The notes: a model not told the origin generated them from the sequence alone. 64,000 bases of DNA from Armatimonadota bacterium (GCA_031460175.1 JAVKGW010000002.1:62001-126000), one strand, 5' to 3'. Positions 15,784 to 25,796 are shown, counted from the first letter of the stretch. Translations and numbers: made by a program.

Positions 15784-17141
15784 GGTGAACGAGGCTCCAT
15801 GGCCAGGGAACGGACACCCATTTTGACCATGGCCGGAACAGGGCGGTAGAAGGAGCGGGCCACCACCTCCCGCCGCACCACCCGCCCCCCTTGCCGCACC
15901 ACACGCCAGGTGGTGGCCCGGAAGCCGGGCCGCGGCGGCAGGACCTTCACCGTGCCCTGGGGGAGCTCCGGGTCCTCCCGGACCACCCGCCCTTCGGGGG
16001 GCGGAATCCGGACCACGTCCGTCACCACGATGTCCACCCGCCGGTGCGGGGATCCGCGGCCGTAGAACCGGACCACGAGCTCCCTCCCCTGCACCTCCGC
16101 CCACAGCAGGAGCGGCGGCCCGTCGTTCCGGAAGACCAGGTCCACCCCCCCGTAGACCACCGTGGCATCCCGACCGATCGGGAGGTAGCCCACGGGGAGG
16201 CTGTGGTTGGTGCGGCGGAGGATGGTGAGATCCGCGAGGAGGGCGGCATTGAAGAGGGTGCTGGACACCTGGCAGACCCCACCGCCGTCCCCGGGCACGA
16301 ACTCCTCGTGGAGGATCACGGGCGCGGGCCGGAAGCCGCGGGCCCGGGTACGTGGTCCCACGGCTTCGTTGAAGGAAAAGACCTCCCCGGTGCGCAGCAC
16401 CCGGCCCCGGAGCAGGCCCGCGGTGAGGCGGATGTTGTGGGTGCGGTCCGGGTCTGGCGCGAGCCGCGTGCGGAATTCCGCCACCACGTCCCGGATCCCC
16501 CATCCCTCGGCTTCCTCCGCGGGAAGGCGGGGCCGGATCCTGCGAAGCGGGAGGACCACCGCGCGCCAGCCCTCCAGCACCGCCCGGATCAACCGCCGTC
16601 GTGCCGCCATCTCGTCCAGGGCCACGCCGTCCCGGCTGGGAAGGATCCGAACCTCCCCGTCCTCCACCACGAACCGGGCATCCCGAGGAGGCTCAAAGAC
16701 CGCGCGCGCGGCCTCGCGCAGAAAATCCTCCAGCCGTCCCGGCCGCCTCCGAACCGGGAGCCGGAGCACCACGGGCTCGTGCCAGAGCCGCCAGCGGGCC
16801 CGCACGCGATCCCACAGGCTTCCGGTCCGCCCGATCCCGTACGCTCCTCGCACGGCGGAAGCGAGGTCAGGTTCGAAACCGAGCACACCGGGGGTCCGTT
16901 GCCACACCCGGGTCCGTCCCGCAGAGGAGGCGTGCACCGTGATGGGTCGGCGAAATCGGGCGTCCACCCGATCCCGGAGGAGCCTCACCGCCTCCTCAAC
17001 GGTCTTTCCGCCCACGGACACGTCCTCTATCCACACCCCAGGCAGGATGCGGCCCTCGAAACGGAGTTCCTGCACCGCATAGGCCATCGGGGCCGCCGCC
17101 GTGGCCACGAGCAGCACCACGCTTCCCCACCGGATCCGCAT
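15780..17141 (-). CDS. VanW-family exported protein with peptidoglycan-binding-like domain
   Basis: The 453-residue protein has a signal sequence (residues 1-22), a YoaR-type putative peptidoglycan-binding region (about 30-200, including VWIEDVSVGGKTVEEAV) and the VanW domain (about 235-370, GEVFSFNEAVGPRTRARGF and GGGVCQVSSTLFNAAL). The C-terminal 70 residues have a G5-like beta pattern. VanW proteins are widespread in Gram-positive cell envelopes; their activity is unknown. ATG 17141 lies eight bases after the rlmB stop. Its place inside the rlmB-sigH interval, where Bacillus has yacP, is unusual. Confidence 0.88.
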   Translation of the reverse strand: MRIRWGSVVLLVATAAAPMAYAVQELRFEGRILPGVWIEDVSVGGKTVEEAVRLLRDRVDARFRRPITVHASSAGRTRVWQRTPGVLGFEPDLASAVRGAYGIGRTGSLWDRVRARWRLWHEPVVLRLPVRRRPGRLEDFLREAARAVFEPPRDARFVVEDGEVRILPSRDGVALDEMAARRRLIRAVLEGWRAVVLPLRRIRPRLPAEEAEGWGIRDVVAEFRTRLAPDPDRTHNIRLTAGLLRGRVLRTGEVFSFNEAVGPRTRARGFRPAPVILHEEFVPGDGGGVCQVSSTLFNAALLADLTILRRTNHSLPVGYLPIGRDATVVYGGVDLVFRNDGPPLLLWAEVQGRELVVRFYGRGSPHRRVDIVVTDVVRIPPPEGRVVREDPELPQGTVKVLPPRPGFRATTWRVVRQGGRVVRREVVARSFYRPVPAMVKMGVRSLAMEPRSP

Positions 17142-17148
17142 CGCTCCC

Positions 17149-17946
17149 TTACCTCACCGACGCTTTCCCTCTCTCGCAGGAGCTCTGCGGGAGCGCGCGG
17201 GCCTCTCGCAGGTTCCGGACCACCTCGTAGAGGAGGATGCCCGCGGCCACGGAGGCGTTCAGGGAGGACACCTTGCCGTACATGGGGATACACACCAGCC
17301 GGTCGCACCGCTCCCGCACGATCCGACTCACGCCCGTGCCCTCCCCTCCGATCACCAGGGCGATGGGCGGTCGCAGATCCGCCCGGTCGTAGGGATCCCC
17401 TTGCAGATGAGCGCCCACCACGGGAATTCCACGCTCCCGACACGCCTCCACCGCCCGCGGGAGGTTCGAAACCACGGCCACGGGGAGATGTTCCACCGCG
17501 CCTGCGGACGCCTTCGCCACCGTGGGTGTCAGGCCCGCGGACCGGCGCTTGGGGATCACCACACCATGCGCGCCCGCGGCCTCCGCGGTGCGGAGAATGG
17601 CTCCGAGGTTGCGGGGATCCTGGATGCCGTCCAGGAGGACGAGGAAAGGGCGACCCTCCGCGCACGCCCGATCCAGGAGGTCCTCGAGGGCCACCGGGGG
17701 CACGGCGTGGGCGAAGGCAATGACCCCCTGGTGCGTGCCCGTCTGCGAGATGGCGTCCAGGTGGCGGGGATCCACGAACTGCACGGGGACCCCCCGGGCC
17801 CGCGCCTCCGCCACGATGCGGGCAAGGCTCCCGCTTCGACGGGCGGTGCGGGAGATCTGGATCTTCCGGAGCGGGTGTCCCGCCCGCAGGGCTTCCAGGA
17901 CCGGGTTCCGTCCCTCCAGCTGGACGACGGTTCTCTGCGCCGCCAT
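17149..17946 (-). CDS. rlmB: 23S rRNA 2'-O-methyltransferase RlmB/TrmH family
   Basis: This is a SPOUT methyltransferase that modifies G2251 of 23S rRNA. The 265-residue protein has an N-terminal substrate-binding domain (residues 1-80, EGRNPVLEALRAG) and the knot domain with three family motifs: DGIQDPRNLGAILRTAEAAG, IGGEGTGVSR and IPMYGKVSSLNASVAAGI. ATG 17946 shares its A with the cysS stop. It is in the same relative position as rlmB/yacO in Bacillus, but mini-RNase III is missing between it and cysS. Confidence 0.9.
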   Translation of the reverse strand: MAAQRTVVQLEGRNPVLEALRAGHPLRKIQISRTARRSGSLARIVAEARARGVPVQFVDPRHLDAISQTGTHQGVIAFAHAVPPVALEDLLDRACAEGRPFLVLLDGIQDPRNLGAILRTAEAAGAHGVVIPKRRSAGLTPTVAKASAGAVEHLPVAVVSNLPRAVEACRERGIPVVGAHLQGDPYDRADLRPPIALVIGGEGTGVSRIVRERCDRLVCIPMYGKVSSLNASVAAGILLYEVVRNLREARALPQSSCERGKASVR

Positions 17947-19484
17947 CACTCCCCGCCCCGGTCCCGGATCCGCCAACGGCTCCCGCCCGGGAAGTCCTCC
18001 ACCACCACCCCGATCTCCGCGAGTCGCTGACGGATCCGGTCCGCCACCGCAAACTCCCGCCGCTCCCGCGCCCGCTGTCGGACCTCCAGAATGCGCTCCA
18101 GCACCTCCTCCGGACGCCCTTCTCCGTCCACGCCCACCAACGCCTCCTCCTCCGAGAGGAGCCGCCGCAGATCCTCCTTCAGCCGCTCCAGCAAGACCCG
18201 GCTCTCCAACCGCAGGCCCAGCACGGAGGCGAGCTCCTGGAGCACAGCCCGCGCGTGCGCCAGGGCGTCCGCGGCGTCCTCGGGGTTCCCTGCCTCCTGC
18301 GACCGCTTGCTCAGCCCGTCCACAAGCCGGTTGATCTCCGCGGCGAGCGCGTGGAGCTCCGCGATGGCCCGGGGGGTATCGAAGTCGTCGTCCAGGGCCG
18401 CGCGGAAGGCTTCCCGCGTCTGAGCCGCCCGTTCCCGGAGGGCCGCGGCGGGAGCGGAATCCCGGCCGCTTGGCCGCGTGCGCCGAAGAAGGACTTCCAC
18501 GGCCTCGAGGGCGTTGCGCAGCCGCAGGGCCCCGCGGTCCGCGGCCTCCACCGCCTGCTCCTTCCACGTGAGGGGGCTCCGGTAGTGGCTGCTGAGGAAG
18601 AACAGGCGCAGCCCGTCGGGGGTGTAGCGCCGTAGAGCCTCCTCGATGGTCACCACGTTGCCCAGGTGGCGGGTCATCTTCTCCTCGCCCTCCCCGGGGC
18701 GCAGGAGGGCGTTGTGGAGCCAGTACCGCACGAAGGGCTTGCGGCCCGTATACGCTTCGCTTTGCGCGATCTCGTTCTCGTGGTGGGGGAAGATGACGTC
18801 CTCCCCGCCCCCGTGGATGTCGATCTGCGACCCCAGGTGCTCGAGGACCATCGCGGAACACTCGATGTGCCACCCCGGCAATCCCTCCCCCCACGGGCTG
18901 GGCCAGGAGGGCTCCCCGGGCTTTGCCCGGGTCCAGAGGGCGAAGTCCATGGGGTGCTCCTTGCGGGGATCCACCGCCACCCGGGCGCCCGCCATCATCT
19001 CCTCCAGCCGTCGCCCCGAGAGCTTGCCGTACTCGGGAAAGGCCCGAACCCGGTAGTACACGTCCCCGTCCACCACGTACGCGAACCCCCGCTCCAGCAG
19101 GCCCTGGATGATCTCCAGGATCTTCGGGATCGCCTGGGTGGCGCGGGGGTAACGGTGGGCCCGGAGCACGTTGAGCCGATCCATCTCCTCGTGGAACCGC
19201 GCGATGTACTCCTCCGCGATTTGCCCGATGGTCCGGCCCTCTTCCCGGGCCCGGGCGATGATGCGATCCTCCACGTCCGTGAAGTTCTGGACGTGGCGCA
19301 CCCGATACCCGGACCACTCCAGGTGCCGCCGCACCACATCGAAGAAGACGTAGCTGAGGGCATGCCCCACGTGTGCGGGCCCGTAGAGGTTCACCCCGCA
19401 GACGTACATGCGCACCTCCGGAGGGTTTAGGGGCTCGAACCGTTCCTTACGGCGGGTCATGGTGTTCGTCACGTGCAGGGCCAC
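17946..19484 (-). CDS. cysS: Cysteinyl-tRNA synthetase
   Basis: The enzyme charges tRNA-Cys. The 512-residue class I synthetase has MYVCGVNLYGPAHVGHAL (HIGH-type motif and first zinc Cys), GWHIECSAMVLEHLG with further zinc ligands, HHENEIAQSEA, and an anticodon-binding C-terminal helical region. The KMSKS loop reads KMTRHLGN: the first Lys is kept, the second is Arg and the last Ser is His. GTG 19484 has GGAGGG nine bases upstream. In Bacillus gltX and cysE lie between ispF and cysS; here cysS follows ispF directly. Confidence 0.95.
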   Translation of the reverse strand: MALHVTNTMTRRKERFEPLNPPEVRMYVCGVNLYGPAHVGHALSYVFFDVVRRHLEWSGYRVRHVQNFTDVEDRIIARAREEGRTIGQIAEEYIARFHEEMDRLNVLRAHRYPRATQAIPKILEIIQGLLERGFAYVVDGDVYYRVRAFPEYGKLSGRRLEEMMAGARVAVDPRKEHPMDFALWTRAKPGEPSWPSPWGEGLPGWHIECSAMVLEHLGSQIDIHGGGEDVIFPHHENEIAQSEAYTGRKPFVRYWLHNALLRPGEGEEKMTRHLGNVVTIEEALRRYTPDGLRLFFLSSHYRSPLTWKEQAVEAADRGALRLRNALEAVEVLLRRTRPSGRDSAPAAALRERAAQTREAFRAALDDDFDTPRAIAELHALAAEINRLVDGLSKRSQEAGNPEDAADALAHARAVLQELASVLGLRLESRVLLERLKEDLRRLLSEEEALVGVDGEGRPEEVLERILEVRQRARERREFAVADRIRQRLAEIGVVVEDFPGGSRWRIRDRGGE

Positions 19485-19501
19485 GGTTCCCTCCTCCCCG
19501 G

Positions 19502-19987
19502 TCAGAGTGGCTCCAGCAGCGCCACCGCGAACGCCTGGATCCCCTCCCCCCGGCCCACCGCCCCCAACCCCTCCGCGGTGGTCACCTGGATTCCCACATC
19601 CTCCACGTTCAGGCCGAGCATCTCCGCCAGTTGGGCGCGCATGCGGGCCACGTACGGTTGGAGCCGGGGAGCCTCCGCCACGATCACCGCACAGATCTGG
19701 GCCACCCGGTAGCCTCGGGCCTCCACCCATCCCCGAACCTCCCTCAGCAGGTCCAGGCTGCGGGCGTCCCGGTATCGCTCGTCTCCCGGGGGAAAGTGCG
19801 TGCCGATGTCCGGAAGGCCCGAAGCGCCCAGGGCCGCATCCATGATGGCGTGCACGAGCACATCCCCGTCGCTCCACCCCTTAAGCCCCCGCTCGTAGGG
19901 GATCTCCACGCCCCCGAGCACGAGCCGGCGCCCGGCTTCCAGAGGGTGTACGTCCACGCCGATCCCTACTCGGATTCCTCGGGCCAC
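19502..19987 (-). CDS. ispF: 2-C-methyl-D-erythritol 2,4-cyclodiphosphate synthase
   Basis: IspF closes the cyclic diphosphate in the MEP isoprenoid pathway. The 161-residue protein shows GIGVDVHPL with metal ligands D and H, LKGWSDGDVLVHAIMDAALG, DIGTHFPPGD and the late TTAEGLGAVGRGEGIQA block. The GTG start at 19987 lies inside the end of ispD (22-base overlap), so the two are coupled. With ispE at 34 kb, three MEP genes are present in the window. Confidence 0.95.
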   Translation of the reverse strand: MARGIRVGIGVDVHPLEAGRRLVLGGVEIPYERGLKGWSDGDVLVHAIMDAALGASGLPDIGTHFPPGDERYRDARSLDLLREVRGWVEARGYRVAQICAVIVAEAPRLQPYVARMRAQLAEMLGLNVEDVGIQVTTAEGLGAVGRGEGIQAFAVALLEPL

Positions 19988-20655
19988 CGCAGCAACGCCT
20001 CCGCCACGAGAAGGTCTTCAGGGGTGGTGATCTTCAGGTTTCGGGCGCTCCCCGGGACCACGTGGACCGGATGCCCCAGGCGCTCCACCAGCACCGCGTC
20101 GTCCGTCCCGTAGAACCCTTCGGCCCGGGCTCGGGCGTGGGCGGCACGCAGGAGTTCGATCCGGAATCCTTGCGGGGTCTGCGCGACCCAGATCCCCGTA
20201 CGATCCACGGTTTGCTCGATGAGACCCCCCCGCACGCGTTTGAGGGTATCGTGCACGGGCAGGGCGGGAACCACGGCCCCGTACTCTGCCGCGGCCTGGG
20301 CCACCCGCCCGACGAGCCCCTCCTCCAGGAGGGGTCTTGCTCCGTCGTGCACCAGCACCACTTCCGCACCCCGCAGCGCCTCCAGCCCCCGGCCGACGGA
20401 GTCCTGGCGCTGCGGCCCCCCCGGCACCACCGCGTGGATCTTCGAAAGGCTGCACCGTCGCACCCACGTGCCCACATCCTCCAGATTCCCCTCCGGGGCC
20501 ACCACCACGATCTCCTCCACAAGCGGACAGCGCTGGAAGGGAAGCGCGGCCCGGACCACGAGCGGAAGGCCGGCCAGCATCACGAGGGCCTTCGGCTCCT
20601 CCCTCCTCAGGCGGTTCCCCCGACCCGCGGCGGCGATGATGGCTCCCGCTCGCAC
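19966..20655 (-). CDS. ispD: 2-C-methyl-D-erythritol 4-phosphate cytidylyltransferase
   Basis: IspD makes CDP-methylerythritol from MEP and CTP. The 229-residue protein begins with the CTP loop AIIAAAGRGNRLRREEPKAL and has VPGGPQRQDSVGRGL, VLVHDGARPLL, and a C-terminal GTDDAVLVERLGHPVHVVPG block. It lies 10 bases downstream of yacL and overlaps ispF, as in the Bacillus yacL-ispD-ispF order. Confidence 0.95.
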   Translation of the reverse strand: MRAGAIIAAAGRGNRLRREEPKALVMLAGLPLVVRAALPFQRCPLVEEIVVVAPEGNLEDVGTWVRRCSLSKIHAVVPGGPQRQDSVGRGLEALRGAEVVLVHDGARPLLEEGLVGRVAQAAAEYGAVVPALPVHDTLKRVRGGLIEQTVDRTGIWVAQTPQGFRIELLRAAHARARAEGFYGTDDAVLVERLGHPVHVVPGSARNLKITTPEDLLVAEALLRWPEESE

Positions 20656-20665
20656 GGCGCCTCCC

Positions 20666-21736
20666 CTATCCCGTGGACCGCCGCAGGTCCTCCTCCTGCT
20701 TGGGGCGGGCGAAGATCATGCGGCCCGCGGAGGTCTGGAGCACGCTGGTGACCACCACCTCGGAACTCGTGCCGATCCACCGCTTGCCCCCTTCCACCAC
20801 GATCATGGTGCCGTCCTCCAGGTACCCCACCCCCTGGCCCGGCTCCTTCCCCTCCCGCACCAGGTGCACGGTGAGCTCCTCCCCGGGCAGCACCACGGGC
20901 CGGAGGGCGCTGCTGAGCTCGTTCACGTTCAGCACCCGCACCCCCTGCAGCTCCGCGATCCTGCTCAGGTTGAAGTCCGTGGTCACGATCCCAGCCCGGT
21001 GGGCCTTCGCGAGCCGCACGAGCCGCTCATCCACCTCTCCCGGGCCCTCGTCCTCCACCACCTGTACCGCCTGCAGCTCCGTCTGCAGCCGTCCCAGGAT
21101 CTCCAGGCCCCGCCGGCCCCGGCTCCGGCGCAGGGGATCCGAGGAGTCCGCGATGGCCTGCAGTTCCCGCAGCACGGACCGGGGCACGAGAAGGGGGCCT
21201 TCCAGGAACCCCGTGCGCACCACGTCCGCGATTCGACCGTCAATGATGGCGCTGGTGTCCAGGACCTTGGCGGTTCCCCGGCGCCTTGTGGAGCGTTCCC
21301 ACAGGGCGCTCAGATCCTCCCGCCACAGCTGCGCGAAGTGCCACCCCAGATATCCGAACACCAGAAGGGCCGCGAGCCGCAGGTAGCCCCCGATCACGGG
21401 GATCCCGGAGAGGAGATACCCGATGGCGGCGGCGAGCACCAGACCCGCACTGAGGCCCACTAACCCCACCGTCAACTCCCGCAGGGGCATGCGGTGAAGC
21501 CAGGCAAGCACCCCGGCCATGACCCTCACGAAACGCCGCCATAGGGATGGCCCGATGCCGGCCCCCACCCCGGCGCCTACCACGCCCCCCAGCAGCTGGA
21601 CCCCGAACCGGTGCCAGCCGTTCAAACCGCCGTCCGCGAGGGGGAGGAGGGTCTGCGCGACCTGGAAGCCCACCGCGGCCCCCAACAGGGCCCCACCAGC
21701 CCGAGCGATGCGCGCCACGACCTGTTCCGACGCCAT
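20666..21736 (-). CDS. PIN/TRAM-domain membrane protein, YacL family
   Basis: The 356-residue protein has four hydrophobic segments in the first 140 residues, then a PIN nuclease-like domain (about 158-275, KVLDTSAIIDGRIADV; GIVTTDFNLSRIA, with conserved acidic residues) and a C-terminal TRAM RNA-binding domain (about 290-345, ELTVHLVREGKEPGQGVGYL). YacL orthologues lie between disA and ispD in Bacillus. Here disA is absent and yacL follows radA directly. The PIN acidic set looks intact, so RNase activity is possible. The ribosome site before ATG 21736 is weak. Confidence 0.9.
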   Translation of the reverse strand: MASEQVVARIARAGGALLGAAVGFQVAQTLLPLADGGLNGWHRFGVQLLGGVVGAGVGAGIGPSLWRRFVRVMAGVLAWLHRMPLRELTVGLVGLSAGLVLAAAIGYLLSGIPVIGGYLRLAALLVFGYLGWHFAQLWREDLSALWERSTRRRGTAKVLDTSAIIDGRIADVVRTGFLEGPLLVPRSVLRELQAIADSSDPLRRSRGRRGLEILGRLQTELQAVQVVEDEGPGEVDERLVRLAKAHRAGIVTTDFNLSRIAELQGVRVLNVNELSSALRPVVLPGEELTVHLVREGKEPGQGVGYLEDGTMIVVEGGKRWIGTSSEVVVTSVLQTSAGRMIFARPKQEEDLRRSTG

Positions 21737-21788
21737 GTTCCAAGCCAGTATAGTGCTCCGCGAACGGGGGTTGCCACGGGGGGAGGGC

Positions 21789-23120
21789 CTAGAGGAGAGC
21801 GAGGGCCTCCTCCACCGTGCCCACGCCCACGACCTCGATGCTGGGGTCCACCGCGGCGGCCAGGCTCACACGGGGCCCCACCACCCGCCGGAATCCCAAC
21901 TTGGCCGCCTCCTGGAGGCGGCGGCCGAGTTGCGGAATTCCCCGGACTTCCCCGGACAGCCCCACCTCGCCGCAGAAGACGGTCTTGGTGTCAAGGGGCC
22001 GGTTCCGATACGAGGAGGCCACGGCCAGCAGCACCCCCAGGTCCACCGCGGGTTCCTCCACCCGGACACCTCCCGCGGCGTTCACGTACACGTCGCACCC
22101 TCCCAAGGGCAGCCCCGCCCGTTTCTCCAGCACCGCCAGCAACAGGAGCAGCCGGTTGTAGTCGATCCCGGAAGTGGCCCGACGGGGAGTGCCGAACGCC
22201 GTGGGGCTCACCAGGGCCTGTACCTCCACGAGAAGGGGCCGGGTGCCCTCCAGCACGCACACCACCGCGGCCCCGGTGGCATCCGGCGGTCGGTCTCCGA
22301 GGAAGGCGGCGGATGGATTGGGGACCTCCCGCAGGCCGTCCGCGTGCATCTCGAAGATCCCGATCTCGTTGGTGGAGCCGAACCGGTTCTTCTGCGCCCG
22401 CAGGATGCGGTACGCCTGGTGCCGCTCGCCCTCGAAGTACAGCACCGTGTCCACCGTGTGCTCCAGCACCCGGGGACCCGCGAGGATTCCCTCCTTCGTG
22501 ACGTGCCCGATGAGCAGCACCGCGATCCCATCCGTCTTCGCGAGCTGCAGGAGGGCTGCGGCGCACTCCCGCACCTGCCCCACGCTCCCCGGGGCGCTGC
22601 CCAGCTCTGGCCGGTACACGGTCTGGATGCTGTCCACCACCAGCAGGGCAGGTCGCAGGCGGCGGGCCGCATCCAGAACCGCCTCCAGCTCCGTCTCCGC
22701 CAGCAACAGAATCCCCCGCGAGTCCACGCCGATGCGGTCTGCCCGCATCTTCGTCTGCTGGGGGGACTCCTCGCCCGAGACGTACAGCACCCTGCGTCCG
22801 TGCGCGGCCAACCGTTGCGCCATCATGAGCGCGAGGGTGCTCTTCCCGATCCCTGGATCCCCTCCCACCAGCACCAGGGAACCCGGCACGATCCCGCCCC
22901 CCAGCACCCGGTCCAGCTCCCCGATCCCCGTCACGAGCCGCTCCTCTGGCAACGGCCGGACGTCCGGAAGCGCTACGGGCTCCACGGCCCGGGCCCCAGG
23001 CCTTCGCCGGGGGGTCTCCGGCTCCTCCACCAGGGTCCCCCACCCTTCGCAGGCCGGGCACCGGCCCAGCCACTTCCCCGAGGTAAACCCGCAGGCCTGG
23101 CAGACGTACCGGATTCCCAC
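21789..23120 (-). CDS. radA: DNA repair protein RadA
   Basis: RadA is a RecA-like branch-migration ATPase in recombination. The 443-residue protein has the N-terminal C4 zinc finger (CQACGFTSGKWLGRCPAC), the Walker A GDPGIGKST (about residues 88-96), Walker B LLVVDSIQ, the RadA KNRFGSTNEIG motif, and a Lon-like C-terminal domain (VYVNAAGGVRVEEPAVDLG). GTG 23120 has AAGGAG seven bases upstream. It heads the conserved block down to sigH; 172 unremarkable bases separate it from lysC. Confidence 0.96.
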   Translation of the reverse strand: MGIRYVCQACGFTSGKWLGRCPACEGWGTLVEEPETPRRRPGARAVEPVALPDVRPLPEERLVTGIGELDRVLGGGIVPGSLVLVGGDPGIGKSTLALMMAQRLAAHGRRVLYVSGEESPQQTKMRADRIGVDSRGILLLAETELEAVLDAARRLRPALLVVDSIQTVYRPELGSAPGSVGQVRECAAALLQLAKTDGIAVLLIGHVTKEGILAGPRVLEHTVDTVLYFEGERHQAYRILRAQKNRFGSTNEIGIFEMHADGLREVPNPSAAFLGDRPPDATGAAVVCVLEGTRPLLVEVQALVSPTAFGTPRRATSGIDYNRLLLLLAVLEKRAGLPLGGCDVYVNAAGGVRVEEPAVDLGVLLAVASSYRNRPLDTKTVFCGEVGLSGEVRGIPQLGRRLQEAAKLGFRRVVGPRVSLAAAVDPSIEVVGVGTVEEALALL

Positions 23121-23292
23121 ACCCCGCTCCTTTGGCGAACATTTGTTTGCAATTCATGGTACCACTGAAGGGACGTAGCGGACAACGGGGAGATCTAATC
23201 GGCCCCATGGTCCCCTTGCCCCGCGTGGTCGTGCGGAGCTCCCGGCGCGGTGGGGGGGTGAGCGTGCTCCGATGGGGCTCCGGAGAGGGTGC

Positions 23293-24510
23293 TTAAGGGA
23301 GCTCTTCTAGGTTAAAGGCCCGGTGCAGGGCCCGCACGGCCCGAGGAACGCTCGCCGCATCGATCACGCAGGAGATCTTGATCTCCGAGGTGCTGATCAT
23401 CTGGATGTTGATCTGCTCCGCGGCGAGGGCCCCGAACATGGTGGCGGCCACCCCGGGGTTGCTGACCATTCCCGCGCCCACCACGGACACCTTGGCGACC
23501 CCTTCCTCCCCCTCCACCCGGGTGGCGCCCAACTCCCGGCCCACCCGCTCCGCGGCCTCCAGGGCGGCCCGGGCGTCCTGGCGGCTCACGGTGAAGGAGA
23601 TGTCCGCGCGGCCCCCGCGGCTCGCGGTCTGCACGATCATGTCCACGTTGATGTGGGCCTCCGCCAGCACGCTGAAGAGCCGGTGCGCCACCCCGGGGAC
23701 GTCCGGCAGATCCTGCACCGTGATCTTGCACACGTTGAGGTCGTGGGTGACCGCGTTCACCACCCGTACCGGCTCCATGGCTTCCTCCCCGATGAGGGTC
23801 CCCTCCTCCTCGTCAAAGGTGCTCCGCACGTGCAGCCGCACCCGATGGAGCTTCGCGTACTCCGCGGCCCGGGTCTGCAGCACCACCGCGCCACTGCTGG
23901 CCATCTCCAGCATCTCGTCGTAGGTGAGGTACGGGAGCCTGCGGGCCTCCGGCACGAGGCGCGGATCCGCGGTGTAGACCCCAGATACGTCCGTGTAGAT
24001 CTCGCACACGTCCGCGCCCAGGGCCGCGGCGATGGCCACCGCGGTGGTATCCGAACCTCCTCGTCCCAGGGTGGTGAGCTCCCCGGAAGCCGTCACACCC
24101 TGGAACCCGGCCACCACCGGGATCCGCCCCCGGCTCAGCTCGTCGAGCAACCTTCCCCGCTCCACCTCCAGGATCCGGGCCCGGGTGTGCACGGGCTCCG
24201 TGAGGATGCGCACCTGCCAGCCCAGAAGGGAGGTGGCCGCCGCTCCCTCCGCCTGCAGGGCCATGGCCAGCAGCGCGACGGAGATCTGCTCTCCCACGGC
24301 CAGGAGCATATCGAGCTCCCGGGGCGCGGGGCGCTCCGTCATCTCGTGGGCTCGCGCCAGCAGCTCGTCCGTGGTGTCTCCCGGCGCGGAGACCACCACC
24401 ACCACCTGACTCCCTGCCTGCCGGGTCCGGGCGATGCGGCGCGCCACGTGCCGCATGCGTTCCGGAGTCGCCACGGAGGTCCCGCCGTACTTCTGGACGA
24501 TGAGCGCCAC
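23293..24510 (-). CDS. lysC: Aspartate kinase with ACT domains
   Basis: LysC phosphorylates aspartate, the entry to lysine, threonine and methionine synthesis. The 405-residue protein has [16 protein letters not shown] at the start, [34 protein letters not shown], and two C-terminal ACT domains (about 265-405, [44 protein letters not shown]). GTG 24510 has GGAGGGAGAG upstream. It is the last gene of proC-pheA-thrC-hom-lysC. ACT domains imply feedback by Lys and/or Thr. Confidence 0.95.
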   Translation of the reverse strand: MALIVQKYGGTSVATPERMRHVARRIARTRQAGSQVVVVVSAPGDTTDELLARAHEMTERPAPRELDMLLAVGEQISVALLAMALQAEGAAATSLLGWQVRILTEPVHTRARILEVERGRLLDELSRGRIPVVAGFQGVTASGELTTLGRGGSDTTAVAIAAALGADVCEIYTDVSGVYTADPRLVPEARRLPYLTYDEMLEMASSGAVVLQTRAAEYAKLHRVRLHVRSTFDEEEGTLIGEEAMEPVRVVNAVTHDLNVCKITVQDLPDVPGVAHRLFSVLAEAHINVDMIVQTASRGGRADISFTVSRQDARAALEAAERVGRELGATRVEGEEGVAKVSVVGAGMVSNPGVAATMFGALAAEQINIQMISTSEIKISCVIDAASVPRAVRALHRAFNLEELP

Positions 24511-24521
24511 CTCTCCCTCCG

Positions 24522-25796
24522 TCACTCGATGACCCGAAGTAGGGGGCTGCTCCCCCGCACCACCTCCATGGTGTGCAGACGCGCCTGCACCGCCCGGAGG
24601 GCCCGCTCCGGAGCGGGATGGGTTCGCAGCAACACGTCCGCCTCTTCCCCACGGCTCTGCTGCACGATGGAGTGCAGGCTCACGTTCTCCTCGCCGAAGG
24701 CAGCCGCAATGCGGGCGAATACCCCGGGCCGATCCACCACCCGCAGCACGAGGCATGCGCTGGTTTCCTGCTCGCCCCTCGGGACCACGGGCTTGTCGTA
24801 GAAGCAGGTGCAGGGTACCCGGCCGTGGGCCTTCGTCCGCCGATTCCGGGCCACCGCCACGAGGTCTGAGAGCACCGCAGAGGCCGTGGGGTCTCCCCCC
24901 GCACCCCGGCCTGCCACCAACAGCTCCCCCGCCGCCTCCGCCCGCAGCCAGACCCCGTTGAACTCGTACCGCACGGAGGCCAGAGGGTGCCCGGAGGACA
25001 GGAGGGCGGGGTAGACCGCGGCCTCGATGCGTCCCTCGCGATCGCGGGCGTGCGCGATGAGCTTCAGGGTGTAGCCCAGCTGCCGGGTGTACGCGATCTC
25101 CCGTTGGGTGATGGAGGAGATCCCCTCGCAGTGTACGTCGCTGCGTACCACGCGGCTATTGAAGGCCGCGGAGGCGAGGATGGCGAGCTTCGCCGCAGCG
25201 TCGTGCCCCTCGATGTCCTCCGTGGGGTCGCTCTCCGCGAACCCCAACCGCTGGGCCTCGCTCAGGGCCTCCGCGAAGGACAGTCCCTCCTCCCCCATCC
25301 GGGTGAGGATGTAGTTCGTGGTGCCGTTGAGGATGCCCACGATCTCCGTGATGCGGTCGCCTGCCAGGGATTCCTTGATGGTGCGCACGATGGGGATGCC
25401 TCCCCCCACGCTGCCCTCGAAGAAGAGGTCCACCCCGCTCGCCTCCGCGGCCTCCATCAGCTCACGGCCGCGGTTCGCCAGCAGTTGCTTGTTGGCGGTG
25501 ACCACGGACTTCCCCAACCGCAAGGCCTCCAGCACGTAGCTGCGGGCGGGCTCGATCCCTCCGATGAGCTCTACCACCACGTCCACCTGGGGATCCCGCA
25601 CCACCGACCACGCGTCGTCCGTCAGGAGATCCCGTTCGATGGGGACCGGACGGGGCCGGTCCAGGTGCGCCACCGCCACCCGGTGCAGCACCAGGGGCAT
25701 GCCGGCCCGCCGCGCGAGGTCCGCCCCCGCGGCCTGCAGGTTCCGGACCACGGCGCTCCCGACCGTGCCCAGCCCCAGCAACCCAATGCGCAGCAT
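24522..25796 (-). CDS. hom: Homoserine dehydrogenase with ACT domain
   Basis: Hom reduces aspartate semialdehyde to homoserine. The 424-residue protein has the Rossmann [27 protein letters not shown], the [17 protein letters not shown] block, [11 protein letters not shown] and the catalytic [20 protein letters not shown]-type region (here [17 protein letters not shown]). The ACT domain covers about residues 340-424 ([20 protein letters not shown]). ATG 25796 directly abuts an AGGAG, a poor distance. The gene lies 51 bases after thrC and 11 before lysC. Confidence 0.95.
   Translation of the reverse strand: MLRIGLLGLGTVGSAVVRNLQAAGADLARRAGMPLVLHRVAVAHLDRPRPVPIERDLLTDDAWSVVRDPQVDVVVELIGGIEPARSYVLEALRLGKSVVTANKQLLANRGRELMEAAEASGVDLFFEGSVGGGIPIVRTIKESLAGDRITEIVGILNGTTNYILTRMGEEGLSFAEALSEAQRLGFAESDPTEDIEGHDAAAKLAILASAAFNSRVVRSDVHCEGISSITQREIAYTRQLGYTLKLIAHARDREGRIEAAVYPALLSSGHPLASVRYEFNGVWLRAEAAGELLVAGRGAGGDPTASAVLSDLVAVARNRRTKAHGRVPCTCFYDKPVVPRGEQETSACLVLRVVDRPGVFARIAAAFGEENVSLHSIVQQSRGEEADVLLRTHPAPERALRAVQARLHTMEVVRGSSPLLRVIE

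Noticed and set aside
15780-17141. Vancomycin-resistance function for the VanW-family gene
   Set aside because: VanW proteins occur widely without resistance genes, and no vanRS/HAX gene is present.
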